A stretch of 64,000 bases of DNA from Lachnospiraceae bacterium (GCA_910575605.1 CAJTEW010000005.1:1-64000), one strand, 5' to 3'; counted from the first letter of the stretch, positions 9,154 to 18,211 are shown. Notes: generated from the sequence alone by a model not told the origin. Numbers and translations: made by a program.

Positions 9154-10196
9154 TTCACAACACCTCCTAAGTACGCTAACGTTTCCCTCTTCGGCAGTCC
9201 ATACCGGATACATTCAAGAATTGTCGTCAGCTTATCTATCTCCTCTTCCTTCAGAAAAAGATACGTATTAATCGTTGCAATCGAATAAGGATTCTTACGT
9301 CTGTCCATCAGATAAAGATGCTTTAGCACATCCTTATATTTCCTTTCTATACTCCGCCCATCCTCTAATTTATACCGCTTTGAATAATAAGATACCGCCA
9401 TCCTGCGCTCAAATTCCTCGGCTGTCGGAGTCTCCACCAGCTCCTTAAACTCATCTACGCGGATGCGGTAATGATATGGAATCGTAAGGGCATATATATC
9501 CGGCGGCAGCATATGATAATACTTCTTTGCACGGTATATCCACTGAAGATTAAGAAGATCAATCTTTGTCCCGTAATCCTTTAAAAACAACTCCTTCTCA
9601 TCACCTTTAAGCAGCTTCTTTTCCTTTTTCCACATGGTTGAAAAATAATATAAATCAAGAGCTAAATCGTAATCAACCAGCGTACCTTTCTCTGATTCCC
9701 TGATTCTTGAGAGTGCTCCATAATATTCCGTATCTCTCAGATTATCTACAAGCTCATTAATATTTCCAGATGTAATCAGCCTGTCAATAGAAATCTGAGA
9801 ATACCTGTCAAAAAATCTCTTTTTATATTCCAGATCAAACGGGACCTCATAATGATTAAATACAATACGAAGACAGTAATTAATAAGATCCACCTCATAC
9901 CTCTTCCAGTACTGCTTTAAGAACTCCTTCTGCTTAATCCCTGAGAAACGAAATATTCTCGAATAGTCATCAAAGAGAGACTGATACATGACCTTCTCCA
10001 CGTTACCTCTGTGATACAGAGAAATGTCCATCTCACCTACATATTCAGAGTAAGCAGAACAGCCCTTTAAATATTCGACTGCTTCCGGCACAGTTCCAAG
10101 GCCGGCCAGTTCTTCATATTCCTTATCTCCTAGAAGCTTTGCCTGCATTGCACGGATCTTTGTTACAATCCCACTATATAACATAAGGTTTCCCAT
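9150..10196 (-). CDS. ntpC: V-type ATP synthase subunit C (V0D/AC39)
   Basis: The socket subunit that joins the central axle to the proteolipid ring. The 348-residue, almost wholly helical protein has the family pattern of three repeated domains (AMQAKLLGDKEYEELAGLGTVPEAVEYLKG at the start; YLFLKEEEIDKLTTILECIRYG at the end). It starts three bases after ntpF stops and its own stop overlaps the ntpI start (GTGA), so the three are co-translated. Confidence 0.93.
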   Translation of the reverse strand: MGNLMLYSGIVTKIRAMQAKLLGDKEYEELAGLGTVPEAVEYLKGCSAYSEYVGEMDISLYHRGNVEKVMYQSLFDDYSRIFRFSGIKQKEFLKQYWKRYEVDLINYCLRIVFNHYEVPFDLEYKKRFFDRYSQISIDRLITSGNINELVDNLRDTEYYGALSRIRESEKGTLVDYDLALDLYYFSTMWKKEKKLLKGDEKELFLKDYGTKIDLLNLQWIYRAKKYYHMLPPDIYALTIPYHYRIRVDEFKELVETPTAEEFERRMAVSYYSKRYKLEDGRSIERKYKDVLKHLYLMDRRKNPYSIATINTYLFLKEEEIDKLTTILECIRYGLPKRETLAYLGGVVK

Positions 10197-10199
10197 GCT

Positions 10200-10511
10200 C
10201 TACACCTCAATCATTTTTTTTAAAATCTGCCTGGCATATGCAGCATGATTTTGCTCAAAATCTTTCTTCAGCTCATCCATAGCAGAACTATTTTTTTCAC
10301 GCTGCTCTTTAAGAAGAATATCCATCTTTTTCTCATTCTCCTGACGAATCGCTAAAAGCCTGCCCCGGGTCTTCTCCTCCGTCTCCCGGTCAAATTCCTC
10401 GCGCTCTTTCTGAAGCTCTTTCTCAATATCACTCTTCTTGTCATGTGCATGCCTTACAATTGCCTCCGCAGCCTCTTCAATCTCCGCAAGTTTATCAACA
10501 ACAGAATCCAT
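10200..10511 (-). CDS. ntpF: V-type ATP synthase subunit G/H (peripheral stalk)
   Basis: The first gene of the operon. A 103-residue, highly charged coiled coil with no hydrophobic core (EEAAEAIVRHAHDKKSDIEK...), the form of the G/H-type peripheral stalk subunit that pairs with NtpE. The position in the operon supports this more than the sequence, since such coiled coils diverge fast. A GGAGG ribosome site precedes the ATG. The operon order F-C-I-K-G-E-A-B-D differs from the E. hirae order F-I-K-E-C-G-A-B-D. Confidence 0.88.
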   Translation of the reverse strand: MDSVVDKLAEIEEAAEAIVRHAHDKKSDIEKELQKEREEFDRETEEKTRGRLLAIRQENEKKMDILLKEQREKNSSAMDELKKDFEQNHAAYARQILKKMIEV

Positions 10512-10738
10512 ATGCCGCCTCCATTCCTACATATTTTAAGTAACAATTAACCAGTTATAATAATACTACTTTTTTTTCAAATTTCCATAGTAAAAATCAA
10601 CAAAAAATTCGCTCTTTCCATTGGTGGAAACGGCAATTTTTATTCCCTCTATTTATCCAATTATTTCCTCTTCTCATACCCAGGCTGTACTTATCATTAG
10701 CGCCTATTTTTCATATGTTGAGTAACAAATTATATTGT

Positions 10739-10798
10739 TTGACTTTCAATCTATAAAACGGTAAACTTGGTATATTAAACGTTACTGCCCACAGTAAC
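10739..10798 (+). promoter_or_regulatory. Putative trmB promoter and adjacent inverted repeat
   Basis: The 341-bp gap between the divergent ntpF and trmB genes holds a sigma-A-like pair TTGACT (10739-10744), 17-bp spacer, TAAACT (10762-10767), facing trmB. Just downstream, GTTACTG (10781-10787) and CAGTAAC (10792-10798) form a perfect 7-bp dyad with a 4-bp centre that could be an operator or a small leader hairpin. I saw no equally clear promoter for the V-ATPase operon in this gap. Confidence 0.45.
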
Positions 10799-10853
10799 TA
10801 TTAAGCTTCAGAAAAAAGGTTTAAATAATTAAGATAAAAGGACGTGAAACATT

Positions 10854-11549
10854 ATGAGATTAAGAAATATTCCCCGCGCCGGCGGGGTTCTAGAGGAAAG
10901 TCCATTTGTAATAAAAAGTGAAACCTCGTACAAAGGAAAATGGGCACAGGAAATATTCCAGAACAGTAATCCCATCCATATAGAAATCGGCATGGGAAAA
11001 GGCCAGTTTCTTCTGACTCTGGCCAGGCAGAACCCTGACGTTAATTATATCGGTATTGAACGCTATTCCAGCGTTCTTCTACGGGCAGTAGAAAAGCTTA
11101 CACCCGACAGAAAAGCCCAGACTTCCGGAATAATGTCCCTTTCTAACCTCCGGTTCATCTGCATGGATGCCGCCGGTTTAGACACAGTATTTGCCCCGCA
11201 GGAGATCAGCCGCATCTACCTGAACTTTTCCGATCCCTGGCCAAAAAAGAGACACGCACACAGACGTCTTACCTCTCCAGAATATTTTGAAAGGTATGAC
11301 CATATTTTGAAATCCGGCGGGCAGATAGAGTTTAAGACAGATAACAAAGACTTATTTAACTTTTCTGCCGATACGCTTGAAGCCTCTGATATATGGAAAA
11401 CCATTGCCATTACCCGTGATTTACACCGCGACACTGCCATGAACACCGGAAATATCATGACCGAATATGAAGAAAAATTTTCTTCCATGAATCATCCAAT
11501 CTATAAGTTAATCGCAAAAAGACAATCCGACTGGCCTTTCTGCATATAA
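10854..11549 (+). CDS. trmB: tRNA (guanine-46-N7)-methyltransferase
   Basis: Uses S-adenosylmethionine to methylate N7 of G46 in the variable loop of tRNAs. The 231 residues hold the SAM-binding motif IEIGMGKGQFL (about residue 45), NYIGIERYSSVL, the family-specific YLNFSDPWPKKRHAHRRL and a final FKTDNKDLF region. AAAGGACG precedes the ATG. It is the first gene of a small plus-strand cluster with the 49-aa ORF and the thioredoxin-like gene. Confidence 0.97.
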   Translation: MRLRNIPRAGGVLEESPFVIKSETSYKGKWAQEIFQNSNPIHIEIGMGKGQFLLTLARQNPDVNYIGIERYSSVLLRAVEKLTPDRKAQTSGIMSLSNLRFICMDAAGLDTVFAPQEISRIYLNFSDPWPKKRHAHRRLTSPEYFERYDHILKSGGQIEFKTDNKDLFNFSADTLEASDIWKTIAITRDLHRDTAMNTGNIMTEYEEKFSSMNHPIYKLIAKRQSDWPFCI

Positions 11550-11580
11550 TAACAGTAAGAAATAGATTCCGGAGGCTGTA

Positions 11581-11730
11581 ATGGGCAGAAAATGTAAAAA
11601 ATCTTTAAAGCAGAAGCTGTGTGCTTTTACCTATCATCGCCGGACTCCTTCAAAACACCTGGCCTGTTTTAAAAAAAGCTTTTGTGAAGTATACTGTATT
11701 CTGAATCCGGGCACAGACTGCCGGAAATGA
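11581..11730 (+). CDS. 49-aa basic, six-cysteine small protein
   Basis: A short ORF (MGRKCKKSLKQKLCAFTYHR ... PGTDCRK) with a good ribosome site, CGGAGG five bases before the ATG. Six cysteines (positions 5, 14, 29, 35, 39, 47) and about a quarter Lys/Arg make it unlike random sequence. Its stop overlaps the earliest possible start of the downstream thioredoxin-like gene as ATGA. A metal-binding or redox-active small protein fits, but no family is recognised and the function is unknown. There is no signal peptide. Confidence 0.65.
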   Translation: MGRKCKKSLKQKLCAFTYHRRTPSKHLACFKKSFCEVYCILNPGTDCRK

Positions 11731-11750
11731 AAGGAAAGGTATTAAAACTT

Positions 11751-12071
11751 ATGCTGCATTTAACAGCCAAAAATTTCGAGCAGGAAACCTCTAAGGAACC
11801 CCTTGTTGTTGTCTTGTTTTACGCCGTCTGGTGCGGAAAATGTGCTATGATGAAGCCAATTGTAGAAGATATTGAAAAAAATTATAAGGGACGTATAAAA
11901 TTCTGCGAAGTGGATATTGGCGAATCTCCGTCTCTTGCCGCAAAATATCACGCTGATGTTATTCCCGCCTTTGTATTTTTCAAGAAAAATACACCTGTCG
12001 GCAGATTGCAGGGAATGATAGATGATGGAATCTTCGAAAAACGAATGAAGCGGATTCTCTCAATCCGGTAG
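11751..12071 (+). CDS. Thioredoxin-like protein with CGKC active site
   Basis: A 106-residue thioredoxin fold: VVVLFYAVWCGKCAMMKP carries the redox-active pair as WCGKC instead of the usual WCGPC, and AKYHADVIPAFVFFKKNTPVGRLQGM contains the cis-Pro (VIPAF) and the C-terminal sheet. The Lys in the CxxC would raise or alter the redox potential. Start 11751 gives the normal thioredoxin N-terminus (MLHLTAKNFEQE); ATG 11727, which overlaps the stop of the 49-aa ORF, is the alternative. It is followed directly by a strong terminator. Confidence 0.9.
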   Translation: MLHLTAKNFEQETSKEPLVVVLFYAVWCGKCAMMKPIVEDIEKNYKGRIKFCEVDIGESPSLAAKYHADVIPAFVFFKKNTPVGRLQGMIDDGIFEKRMKRILSIR

Positions 12072-12078
12072 TATAAAA

Positions 12079-12109
12079 GGGAGTGCTGCAACACACAGCA
12101 CTCCCTTTT
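12079..12109. terminator. Bidirectional rho-independent terminator (trx / glgB)
   Basis: Perfect 10-bp stem GGGAGTGCTG (12079-12088) and CAGCACTCCC (12096-12105), loop CAACACA, with TTTT after it and AAAA before it, so it works on both strands. It lies between the convergent thioredoxin-like and glgB genes. Confidence 0.93.
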
Positions 12110-12114
12110 AAGCT

Positions 12115-14022
12115 CTAAAATTCAAACACCGCAGCCCCATATGGCGGCAGCTTATATGCAAAGGAAAACGGCTTTCCGTCACATTCCTGCTTCTGTGCCC
12201 GGTATATCACCGGTCTTTCTTCACCCTTTCCTCCATATTGTACATCATCACTGTTCAGAATCAACTTATACTGCTTTTTCCTCGGAACACCCACGCGGTA
12301 ATCTACCCATTCCATCGGTGTAAAGTTAATCACAAACAATAGATTTTTCTTTTTATCCTTTGAATGTCTCATAAAGCTGTAAATACTTCTGTAGGCATCA
12401 TCCGCATTAATCCACTCAAAGCCCTCAAAGGACTGATCAAGCTCATACATTGCCTTTTTCTTCCGATACAAATGAAGCAGATCCCTCATCCAATTCTGAA
12501 TTGCCTGATGCTCCGGCTCCTTTAAAAGATACCAGTCAAGCTCCCTCTCCTCGCTCCACTCACGAAGCTGGGCAAACTCCTGTCCCATAAACAGAAGCTT
12601 CTTACCTGCATGTCCCATCATAAAGGCATATCCCGCCTTTAGATTAGCAAATTTGTCAAAGCCAAGTCCGGGCATCTTATTAAGCATGGAGCACTTCAGA
12701 TGTACCACCTCATCATGAGACAAAACAAGAACATACTTCTCACTGTAGGCATAACTCATGGCAAATGTCATGGCATGGTGGTTATCCTTTCTAAAATACG
12801 GATCAAGCTTCATATATTCTGTAAAGTCGTGCATCCAGCCCATATTCCATTTCAGGCTGAATCCAAGACCGTCATCCTCTACATCACCTGTAATCTTAGG
12901 CCATGCTGTAGACTCCTCCGCAATCATCATGACCCCTGGATTCCTTCCAAGAACAACTGAATTCAGATGCTTAAAGAAATCAACCGCCTCCAGGTTCTGG
13001 TTACCGCCATACTTATTCGCAACCCACTGCCCGTCCTGCTTGCCATAGTCAAGATAAAGCATAGACGCAACTGCATCTACCCTAAGCCCATCCACGTGGA
13101 ATTGCTCAATCCAGAAAAGAGCGTTGGAAATCAGAAAATTACGCACCTCATTTTTACCCAAATCAAATATCTTTGTTCCCCAGTCAGGATGCTCACCCTT
13201 TCTCGGGTCCGCATATTCATATGTGGGCGTTCCGTCAAAGTCAGCCAGTCCATGTGCATCTCTCGGGAAATGCGCCGGAACCCAGTCAAGAATAACACCA
13301 ATCTTATTTTGGTGGAGATAGTTAATCATCCACGCAAAATCCTCCGGCGTTCCGTAACGGCTTGTAGGTGCAAAATACCCTGTCACCTGATAGCCCCATG
13401 AACCATCAAAGGGGTGCTCCGCAATCCCCATAATCTCCACATGGGTATATCCCATATCCTTTACATATTTGGTAATTGCTTTCGCAAACTCACGGTAAGT
13501 ATAATATCCTTCGTCCTCGCATCCAGGATGCCTCATCCATGAACCAATGTGCACCTCATAAATAGATATTGGTTCCTCTGTATGAACCCAGGTCCTTCTC
13601 TTATCCAGCCATGCCTTGTCCGTCCATTTCAAATGACTGATATCAACCACCTTAGACGCTGTGCCCGGACGCAGCTCCGCATGATTCGCATACGGATCAG
13701 CCTTAAAAATAAATTCACCGGATGGAGTCTCTATACAGTATTTATACATCTCAAACTTCGACACATTTGGAATAAAACAGGTATAGATACCTATCGTCTC
13801 CTCCCGCACCATCGGGTTTGCATGCATGTCCCACTCATTGAACTCACCTACTACCGATACACTTTTGGCATTAGGCGCCCATACAGCAAAATATACACCC
13901 TCCCTCTTTCCATTTGTGACCATATGAGAACCTAACTTTTTATAAATCTCATAATGATTTCCCTGTCCAAACAAATAGCTGTCAAGCTCTCCTATTTCAT
14001 ATGCTTTTTTCTTTTTTCCCAT
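12115..14022 (-). CDS. glgB: 1,4-alpha-glucan branching enzyme
   Basis: Makes alpha-1,6 branches in glycogen by transferring alpha-1,4 chains. The 635 residues comprise an N-terminal CBM48 domain (VYFAVWAPNAKSVSVVGEFN) and a GH13 barrel with catalytic residues in GLRVDAVASMLY (nucleophile Asp), MIAEESTAW (acid/base Glu) and LSHDEVVH (stabilising Asp). A C-terminal all-beta domain ends in PPYGAAVFEF. AAGGGG precedes the ATG. Glycogen phosphorylase is also in the window but 45 kb away, so the genes are not in one glg operon. Confidence 0.97.
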   Translation of the reverse strand: MGKKKKAYEIGELDSYLFGQGNHYEIYKKLGSHMVTNGKREGVYFAVWAPNAKSVSVVGEFNEWDMHANPMVREETIGIYTCFIPNVSKFEMYKYCIETPSGEFIFKADPYANHAELRPGTASKVVDISHLKWTDKAWLDKRRTWVHTEEPISIYEVHIGSWMRHPGCEDEGYYTYREFAKAITKYVKDMGYTHVEIMGIAEHPFDGSWGYQVTGYFAPTSRYGTPEDFAWMINYLHQNKIGVILDWVPAHFPRDAHGLADFDGTPTYEYADPRKGEHPDWGTKIFDLGKNEVRNFLISNALFWIEQFHVDGLRVDAVASMLYLDYGKQDGQWVANKYGGNQNLEAVDFFKHLNSVVLGRNPGVMMIAEESTAWPKITGDVEDDGLGFSLKWNMGWMHDFTEYMKLDPYFRKDNHHAMTFAMSYAYSEKYVLVLSHDEVVHLKCSMLNKMPGLGFDKFANLKAGYAFMMGHAGKKLLFMGQEFAQLREWSEERELDWYLLKEPEHQAIQNWMRDLLHLYRKKKAMYELDQSFEGFEWINADDAYRSIYSFMRHSKDKKKNLLFVINFTPMEWVDYRVGVPRKKQYKLILNSDDVQYGGKGEERPVIYRAQKQECDGKPFSFAYKLPPYGAAVFEF

Positions 14023-14092
14023 TTCTTCGTTCCCCTTGTGTTACACTAAAAATATATCTCTATTATACGTTAAAATTCTATAAAAAGAAAGA

Positions 14093-14116
14093 GTTTTGAC
14101 AGTTCTTTGTCAAAAC
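14093..14116. terminator. Terminator between the TPR/P-loop gene and glgB
   Basis: Stem GTTTTGACA (14093-14101) and TGTCAAAAC (14108-14116) with loop GTTCTT. On the minus strand, the direction of the upstream 14134-17364 gene, it is followed by TCTTTCTTTTTA. Confidence 0.85.
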
Positions 14117-14133
14117 CCTCCTTTTTCGAACAC

Positions 14134-17100
14134 TTAATTTTTAAAATCCTCTTCCTTAAGAATGATTCTATCTGATTCATCTGTACTTCTGCCAAACATG
14201 CGCCTTGCAAGATGCTTTACGTTTGCTTTCTGTGAGTGTTCAATTGCCTCATCCATAATGTCCTTTACTTCGGCAACTGTCACGGCATGATCCTCTCTCT
14301 GCATCACATCAATCCGGCTGTAAAGAGCAAGAATACCCATCTCATCGAGCTTATATCCATTTTCCTTTGCATAAGTCTGGCCAAAGGTTACAAGCTCATC
14401 ATTAATAAATACCGGGAGCTCCACTCTAGAAGTGAATTTTTTCTTGAAATCCGGGTGTGCTGTCAATATCCGCTCCAAAGGCTTTCTCTGATCCTCAAGA
14501 ACAAACAGCATTTCTCCTGTCTTCTTCTCCATCAGCATATTTAATTCCTTAATTGTTCTTGAATTAAGCTTTCCTGCCTTCTCTACAATAATCGCTCCGC
14601 CTCTTAACTTCTGGATGATATTTGAGAGCTCCTTCTTATTCAGTGATTCTCCAGTAACAATGGCAACCTTCCCCTGCTTTAAGTTTCTCTGCTTCTGAAT
14701 TGCCTTTACAATGTCAACTGCAAGCACTGTCTTTCCAGAACCTTTGCGCCCGATAACAAGAAGATTACCCGTTTTTGAAGTTCCTTCTCTCTGCGCCCTT
14801 CTATCATTGTCCAACACCTCTACAATCTGTTCACTCATGCCCCTGACCGGTACAAAATAGGAAAACAGCTTTTTCTGCTCCTCAGTAAGGCCCGCCTTCA
14901 GACCAATTTCGCTGGTAGCGCTCAAATCATATCTTCCTGTTACAACAAAACCTGTGTCAAATGGAACACCGCTTCCCTTGGACTTCTTAATCCTCTTCTG
15001 AATCTCTTCCTCTGACGGCTCCTCAATCTCCAGCGGTTCGTCCATATCTGGCTTCGCTATCTCCGGAAGCTCATCATCAAAGAAATCTTCGCCGTCAAAA
15101 TCGTCCTCATCGAAATCGTCCTCGTCAAAGTCGTCTTCCTCTATCTCATCTTCCTCAAAATCATCTTCCTCGAACTCATCTTCATCAAAGTCTGCTTCAT
15201 TAAGCTCGTCATCTTCGCCAAAGTCATCAAAGTCATCCTCGTCAAAGTCTGCTTCATCAAAGTCTGCTTCATTAAAATCATCGTCCTCGCCAAAGCCGTC
15301 CTCGTCCGCTTCATCTGCTTCGTCAAAATCATCCTCGTTAAACTCGTCATCTTCGTCAAATCCATCCTCATCGAAGTCATCCTCGTCTAACTCATCGTTC
15401 TCGTCTAACTCATCTTCGTCAAAGTCATCTTCCTCGTCGAAGCCAGTCTCATCAAAGTCTACTTCATTAAGCTCATCTGCTTCGTCGAAGTCGTCCTCGT
15501 CTGCTTCATCAAAATCATCCTCGCTAAGCCCATCGTCCTTAGCAAAACTTTCTTTTATATCAATTTCATTTTCAAAAATACTTCCATCATCGAACCCGTC
15601 ATCAAATTCCTCATCAGCACCAAATTTAAACTCCAGCTGATACTCTTCCTCTGTTAATTCCGCCCGGGCAAGCTGCAGCTCCTCTCCTTCCTTAAATCCC
15701 TCATCCTCGTCTTCTGCAACACGTCCTTCCAGCTCATCTACTAACTGCTGAATATCATCCGATAACATAGGAGCCTTCTTTGTCTTTCTCGAAGTGCTTT
15801 TCTTTTTCTTCTTGGTTCCTGCAGCTTTCTTTGCTGCTTCTTCCTCTGCCGCTTTCTTTGCTTCCTCTTCTGCGGCTTTTCTCGCTGCTTCTTTCTTCGC
15901 TTCCTCTTCTGCGGCCTTCCTTTCGGCTTCCTCTTCTGCGGCTTTTCTTGCTGCTTCTTTCTTCGCTTCCTCTTCTGCAGCCTTCCTTTCGGCTTCCTCC
16001 TCCGCAGCTTTTCTCGCTGCTTCTTCTGCGGCCTTTCTTGCAGCTTCTGCTTCTGCAATTCTTCTCGCGGCTTCCTCTGCCTCTTTCTTCCGCTTCTCTA
16101 CTTCTTCTGCTTCTTTACGTTCTGCTTCTCGTCTCTCTGCTTCCTTGCGGGCTTCTAACTCCTCCCGTTCTTTCTGAAGCCTTTTCTCATCCTTCTCTTT
16201 TTGAGACTCAATCGCTTCTGCATTGACCTTCTGCTTTTCTTCCCACTCCTGGAGAATATCCTCTATCTTCATCTGGCCAGAGATGCGAATTTCCTCTTCT
16301 CTCTGCTCCATCTTCCTTTTTTCTTCCCGATTGATGCCATTTGCTAGAGATACGCCATTTGCCAGCGCTTCCTGCAGCGTAGCACCCTTTACCACTGTTG
16401 TAATAGAACTTTTTTTAGCCTTCGTCCCCGTCAGGCTCTCTTCTTCCGCTGCTTTTTCTATCTGGAAATTCTCCTCCAGCTCTTCCTCTTCGCTCTTTGC
16501 TTCCATAGCTGCCAAGGCATCGCTAAGCTCACCCGTCGGAAGTCTTCTCGTCGAATCCGATTCCACGTCATTCTCCCCTTCCATAGGGAAGCCTGCCAGA
16601 AGATCATCAACTGACACAGCATCCTGAAGCTCAGTAAATTCCATCGTAGCATCCGGTGCGATCTTCTTCACCGGCTTAGGCGCCGGCTCTGTCTTCGGCT
16701 TCGGAACAGGGCGCACTGCTGCGTCCGGACGAACCCCTCCCGGACGCTTGGTTCCCTTATAAGCATCATATTTTTCCTGCTGAAGCGGTGTAAGAGGCTT
16801 ATACTTCATCTTAAGCTCCATCGCCTGATATACGTATTTTCCCTCACTAAACCACAAAATCAGGTCATCACATTCTTCAAGACATTCTGCCGTCATTCCT
16901 GCACCATGATACAGCTTTGCAAGCTCATAGGCCCATTTTTCCACATATTCTGCCTTTTTGAAATCAGAAAGAGCCGCTATCTGTTCAGAAAGCGGTGAAC
17001 CCTGTGCTTTTAATATTTTGTACTTTAATATGTATTGATTTGGATCTTTTGGAGCAATCTTCACAAACTCCTCATAACAATCCGACGCTTCATCAATCTC

Positions 17101-17364
17101 GTCAAGTCTAAGTGCCAGCGTCCCAAGCCTGTAGACTACCTTCCTGCTCCCCGGAGAACGGTCAAAAGCAACCAGCAAGATATCACGACTCTTTCTAATC
17201 TCCCCGCCCTGTTCGTAAATCTCGCTGACATTATTCAACATAGAAGCATTCTTAACTCTCCGCCAGTCAATTGTATCTGCAATCTCCATTGCCTTTTTAT
17301 ACTGGCGCTTCTCCATGTACTCCATCATTTGTTCTGTTTTTACCCGATATTCATACTTATCCAA
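14134..17364 (-). CDS. TPR / coiled-coil / acidic-repeat / P-loop ATPase protein
   Basis: A 1076-residue cytoplasmic protein of four parts: TPR-like helices (1-190, e.g. YRLGTLALRLDEIDEASDCYEEF); a Pro-rich linker; an extreme Glu/Lys/Ala coiled coil (about 360-530, repeats of AEEEAERKAAEEEAKKEAARK); an acidic Asp/Glu/Phe tract (about 575-785, FDEDDFDEAD units); and a P-loop domain with Walker A GRKGSGKT near 871-878 and a Walker B-like GAIIVEKA. AAA-type architecture suggests a protein-remodelling or scaffold role, but the exact function is unknown. TTG 17364 is preferred (GAGGTG six bases upstream); GTG 17373 is the alternative. No signal peptide or membrane helix. It is monocistronic. Confidence 0.85.
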   Translation of the reverse strand: MDKYEYRVKTEQMMEYMEKRQYKKAMEIADTIDWRRVKNASMLNNVSEIYEQGGEIRKSRDILLVAFDRSPGSRKVVYRLGTLALRLDEIDEASDCYEEFVKIAPKDPNQYILKYKILKAQGSPLSEQIAALSDFKKAEYVEKWAYELAKLYHGAGMTAECLEECDDLILWFSEGKYVYQAMELKMKYKPLTPLQQEKYDAYKGTKRPGGVRPDAAVRPVPKPKTEPAPKPVKKIAPDATMEFTELQDAVSVDDLLAGFPMEGENDVESDSTRRLPTGELSDALAAMEAKSEEEELEENFQIEKAAEEESLTGTKAKKSSITTVVKGATLQEALANGVSLANGINREEKRKMEQREEEIRISGQMKIEDILQEWEEKQKVNAEAIESQKEKDEKRLQKEREELEARKEAERREAERKEAEEVEKRKKEAEEAARRIAEAEAARKAAEEAARKAAEEEAERKAAEEEAKKEAARKAAEEEAERKAAEEEAKKEAARKAAEEEAKKAAEEEAAKKAAGTKKKKKSTSRKTKKAPMLSDDIQQLVDELEGRVAEDEDEGFKEGEELQLARAELTEEEYQLEFKFGADEEFDDGFDDGSIFENEIDIKESFAKDDGLSEDDFDEADEDDFDEADELNEVDFDETGFDEEDDFDEDELDENDELDEDDFDEDGFDEDDEFNEDDFDEADEADEDGFGEDDDFNEADFDEADFDEDDFDDFGEDDELNEADFDEDEFEEDDFEEDEIEEDDFDEDDFDEDDFDGEDFFDDELPEIAKPDMDEPLEIEEPSEEEIQKRIKKSKGSGVPFDTGFVVTGRYDLSATSEIGLKAGLTEEQKKLFSYFVPVRGMSEQIVEVLDNDRRAQREGTSKTGNLLVIGRKGSGKTVLAVDIVKAIQKQRNLKQGKVAIVTGESLNKKELSNIIQKLRGGAIIVEKAGKLNSRTIKELNMLMEKKTGEMLFVLEDQRKPLERILTAHPDFKKKFTSRVELPVFINDELVTFGQTYAKENGYKLDEMGILALYSRIDVMQREDHAVTVAEVKDIMDEAIEHSQKANVKHLARRMFGRSTDESDRIILKEEDFKN
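15060..15530. repeat. Degenerate tandem repeat encoding (FDEDD)n acidic tract
   Basis: About 470 bp of short, imperfect units such as TCGTCAAAGTCATCTTC that on the minus strand encode FDEDDFDEAD-like residues. The region is almost free of positive charge. Unit boundaries drift, which suggests slippage-driven expansion; it should be variable in length between strains. Confidence 0.85.
15825..16140. repeat. Tandem repeat encoding (AEEEAxRKA)n coiled coil
   Basis: Repeats of GCTTCCTCTTCTGCGG-like units that on the minus strand encode a regular AEEEAERKAAEEEAKKEAARK helix. The regularity gives long open frames on the other strands that are not genes. Confidence 0.85.
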
Positions 17365-17590
17365 TATTCTCACCTCAAAATATGCTTACTCCAGTATACC
17401 TTACCGGACGTAGTCCATCCGAGCCTAAAAATATGTATTATATGCCGCCCGCATAGGTATACAATTTCACGTATATAAGTTTATCATATGGCACACACAA
17501 TGTCAAAAATAAGCGAATAAAAATGTTAAATTTCATCTTATCGAGATATCAGTAACAAAATTAATTACAATAATTAATATAACGTTAAAA

Positions 17591-17622
17591 CAGCCATTAC
17601 AACTTTCTCGTTGTAATGGCTG
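17591..17622. terminator. Strong hairpin with no obvious gene
   Basis: A 12-bp perfect stem CAGCCATTACAA (17591-17602) and TTGTAATGGCTG (17611-17622), loop CTTTCTCG. CCTTTTATTT follows on the plus strand and TTTTAACG on the minus strand, so it could terminate either way. No coding sequence ends near it on either strand, so it may end an unannotated RNA or an eroded gene. Confidence 0.75.
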
Positions 17623-17624
17623 CC

Positions 17625-18160
17625 TTTTATTTAATTTTATTGTTCTTATTTATAATAATCGGAGGATTCACTCTGATTCCTATGTTCCCTAACCTTCTTC
17701 CCTGGTTCCAACCCGCCTCTCATATCTACGGATCCAAACCTCCCCTCGGTATTGATGGTATATCTATGTGGTATTCTTCTCAATATGTCTACAGATATGA
17801 ATCTTCTATTTGTCTTTTCCGGTTCTTACTCTCCGACTTTTCTTTCATTCATCTTTACCGGTCTGTCTCGCTCTGGATAAGGCTTATTCTATGGGAACTG
17901 TTATCTGCCATACCACTAACATATTGAATTATTGTTTCTGCTATATTGTCCAACGGATTAAGCCTCCTTTTCTCTTATTATCCAAATCACAATACCAACT
18001 CCCTTTCTCGTCAGGATATTGAGTTATCTCTTTTGGATTGGTTATAGGATAGCATATTCGTTTTAATTTGTCAATATTATTTTTAATTTTTATTCAAATT
18101 ATTTTTTAATTGTATATTTTTAGTATAATATTCCGTCTATTTATCCAATACAAAAAATTT
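17625..18160. other. Gene-free stretch, possibly an eroded coding region
   Basis: No supportable gene. The plus-strand frame beginning at 17616 lies inside a hairpin, lacks a ribosome site and encodes an incoherent sequence. On the minus strand, scattered short open pieces (YPDEKGSWYCDLDNKRKGGL; GEVWIRRYERR) interrupted by stops look like a decayed gene, but no family is recognised. 18040-18160 is very AT-rich. Confidence 0.35.
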
Positions 18161-18203
18161 ACGGGCTGGGGAATCTGTTATATATTTAGATTCCCCAGCC
18201 CGT
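18161..18203 (-). terminator. Terminator of the peptide-uptake operon
   Basis: Perfect 16-bp stem ACGGGCTGGGGAATCT (18161-18176) and its complement (18188-18203), loop of 11 AT-rich bases. It begins nine bases past the stop of the creatininase-family gene and is followed on the minus strand by AAATTTTTTG. Confidence 0.93.
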
Positions 18204-18211
18204 TATTTCCA

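Noticed and set aside
15060-16230. Long open frames on the plus strand and other minus frames across the repeat region, and a possible CRISPR-like tandem array
   Set aside because: They are by-products of the repetitive acidic and Glu/Ala-rich coding sequence. Units are short and degenerate with no unique spacers.
17616-17927. Plus-strand 103-aa ORF
   Set aside because: Its start lies in a hairpin, it has no ribosome site and the sequence has no coherent fold or family.
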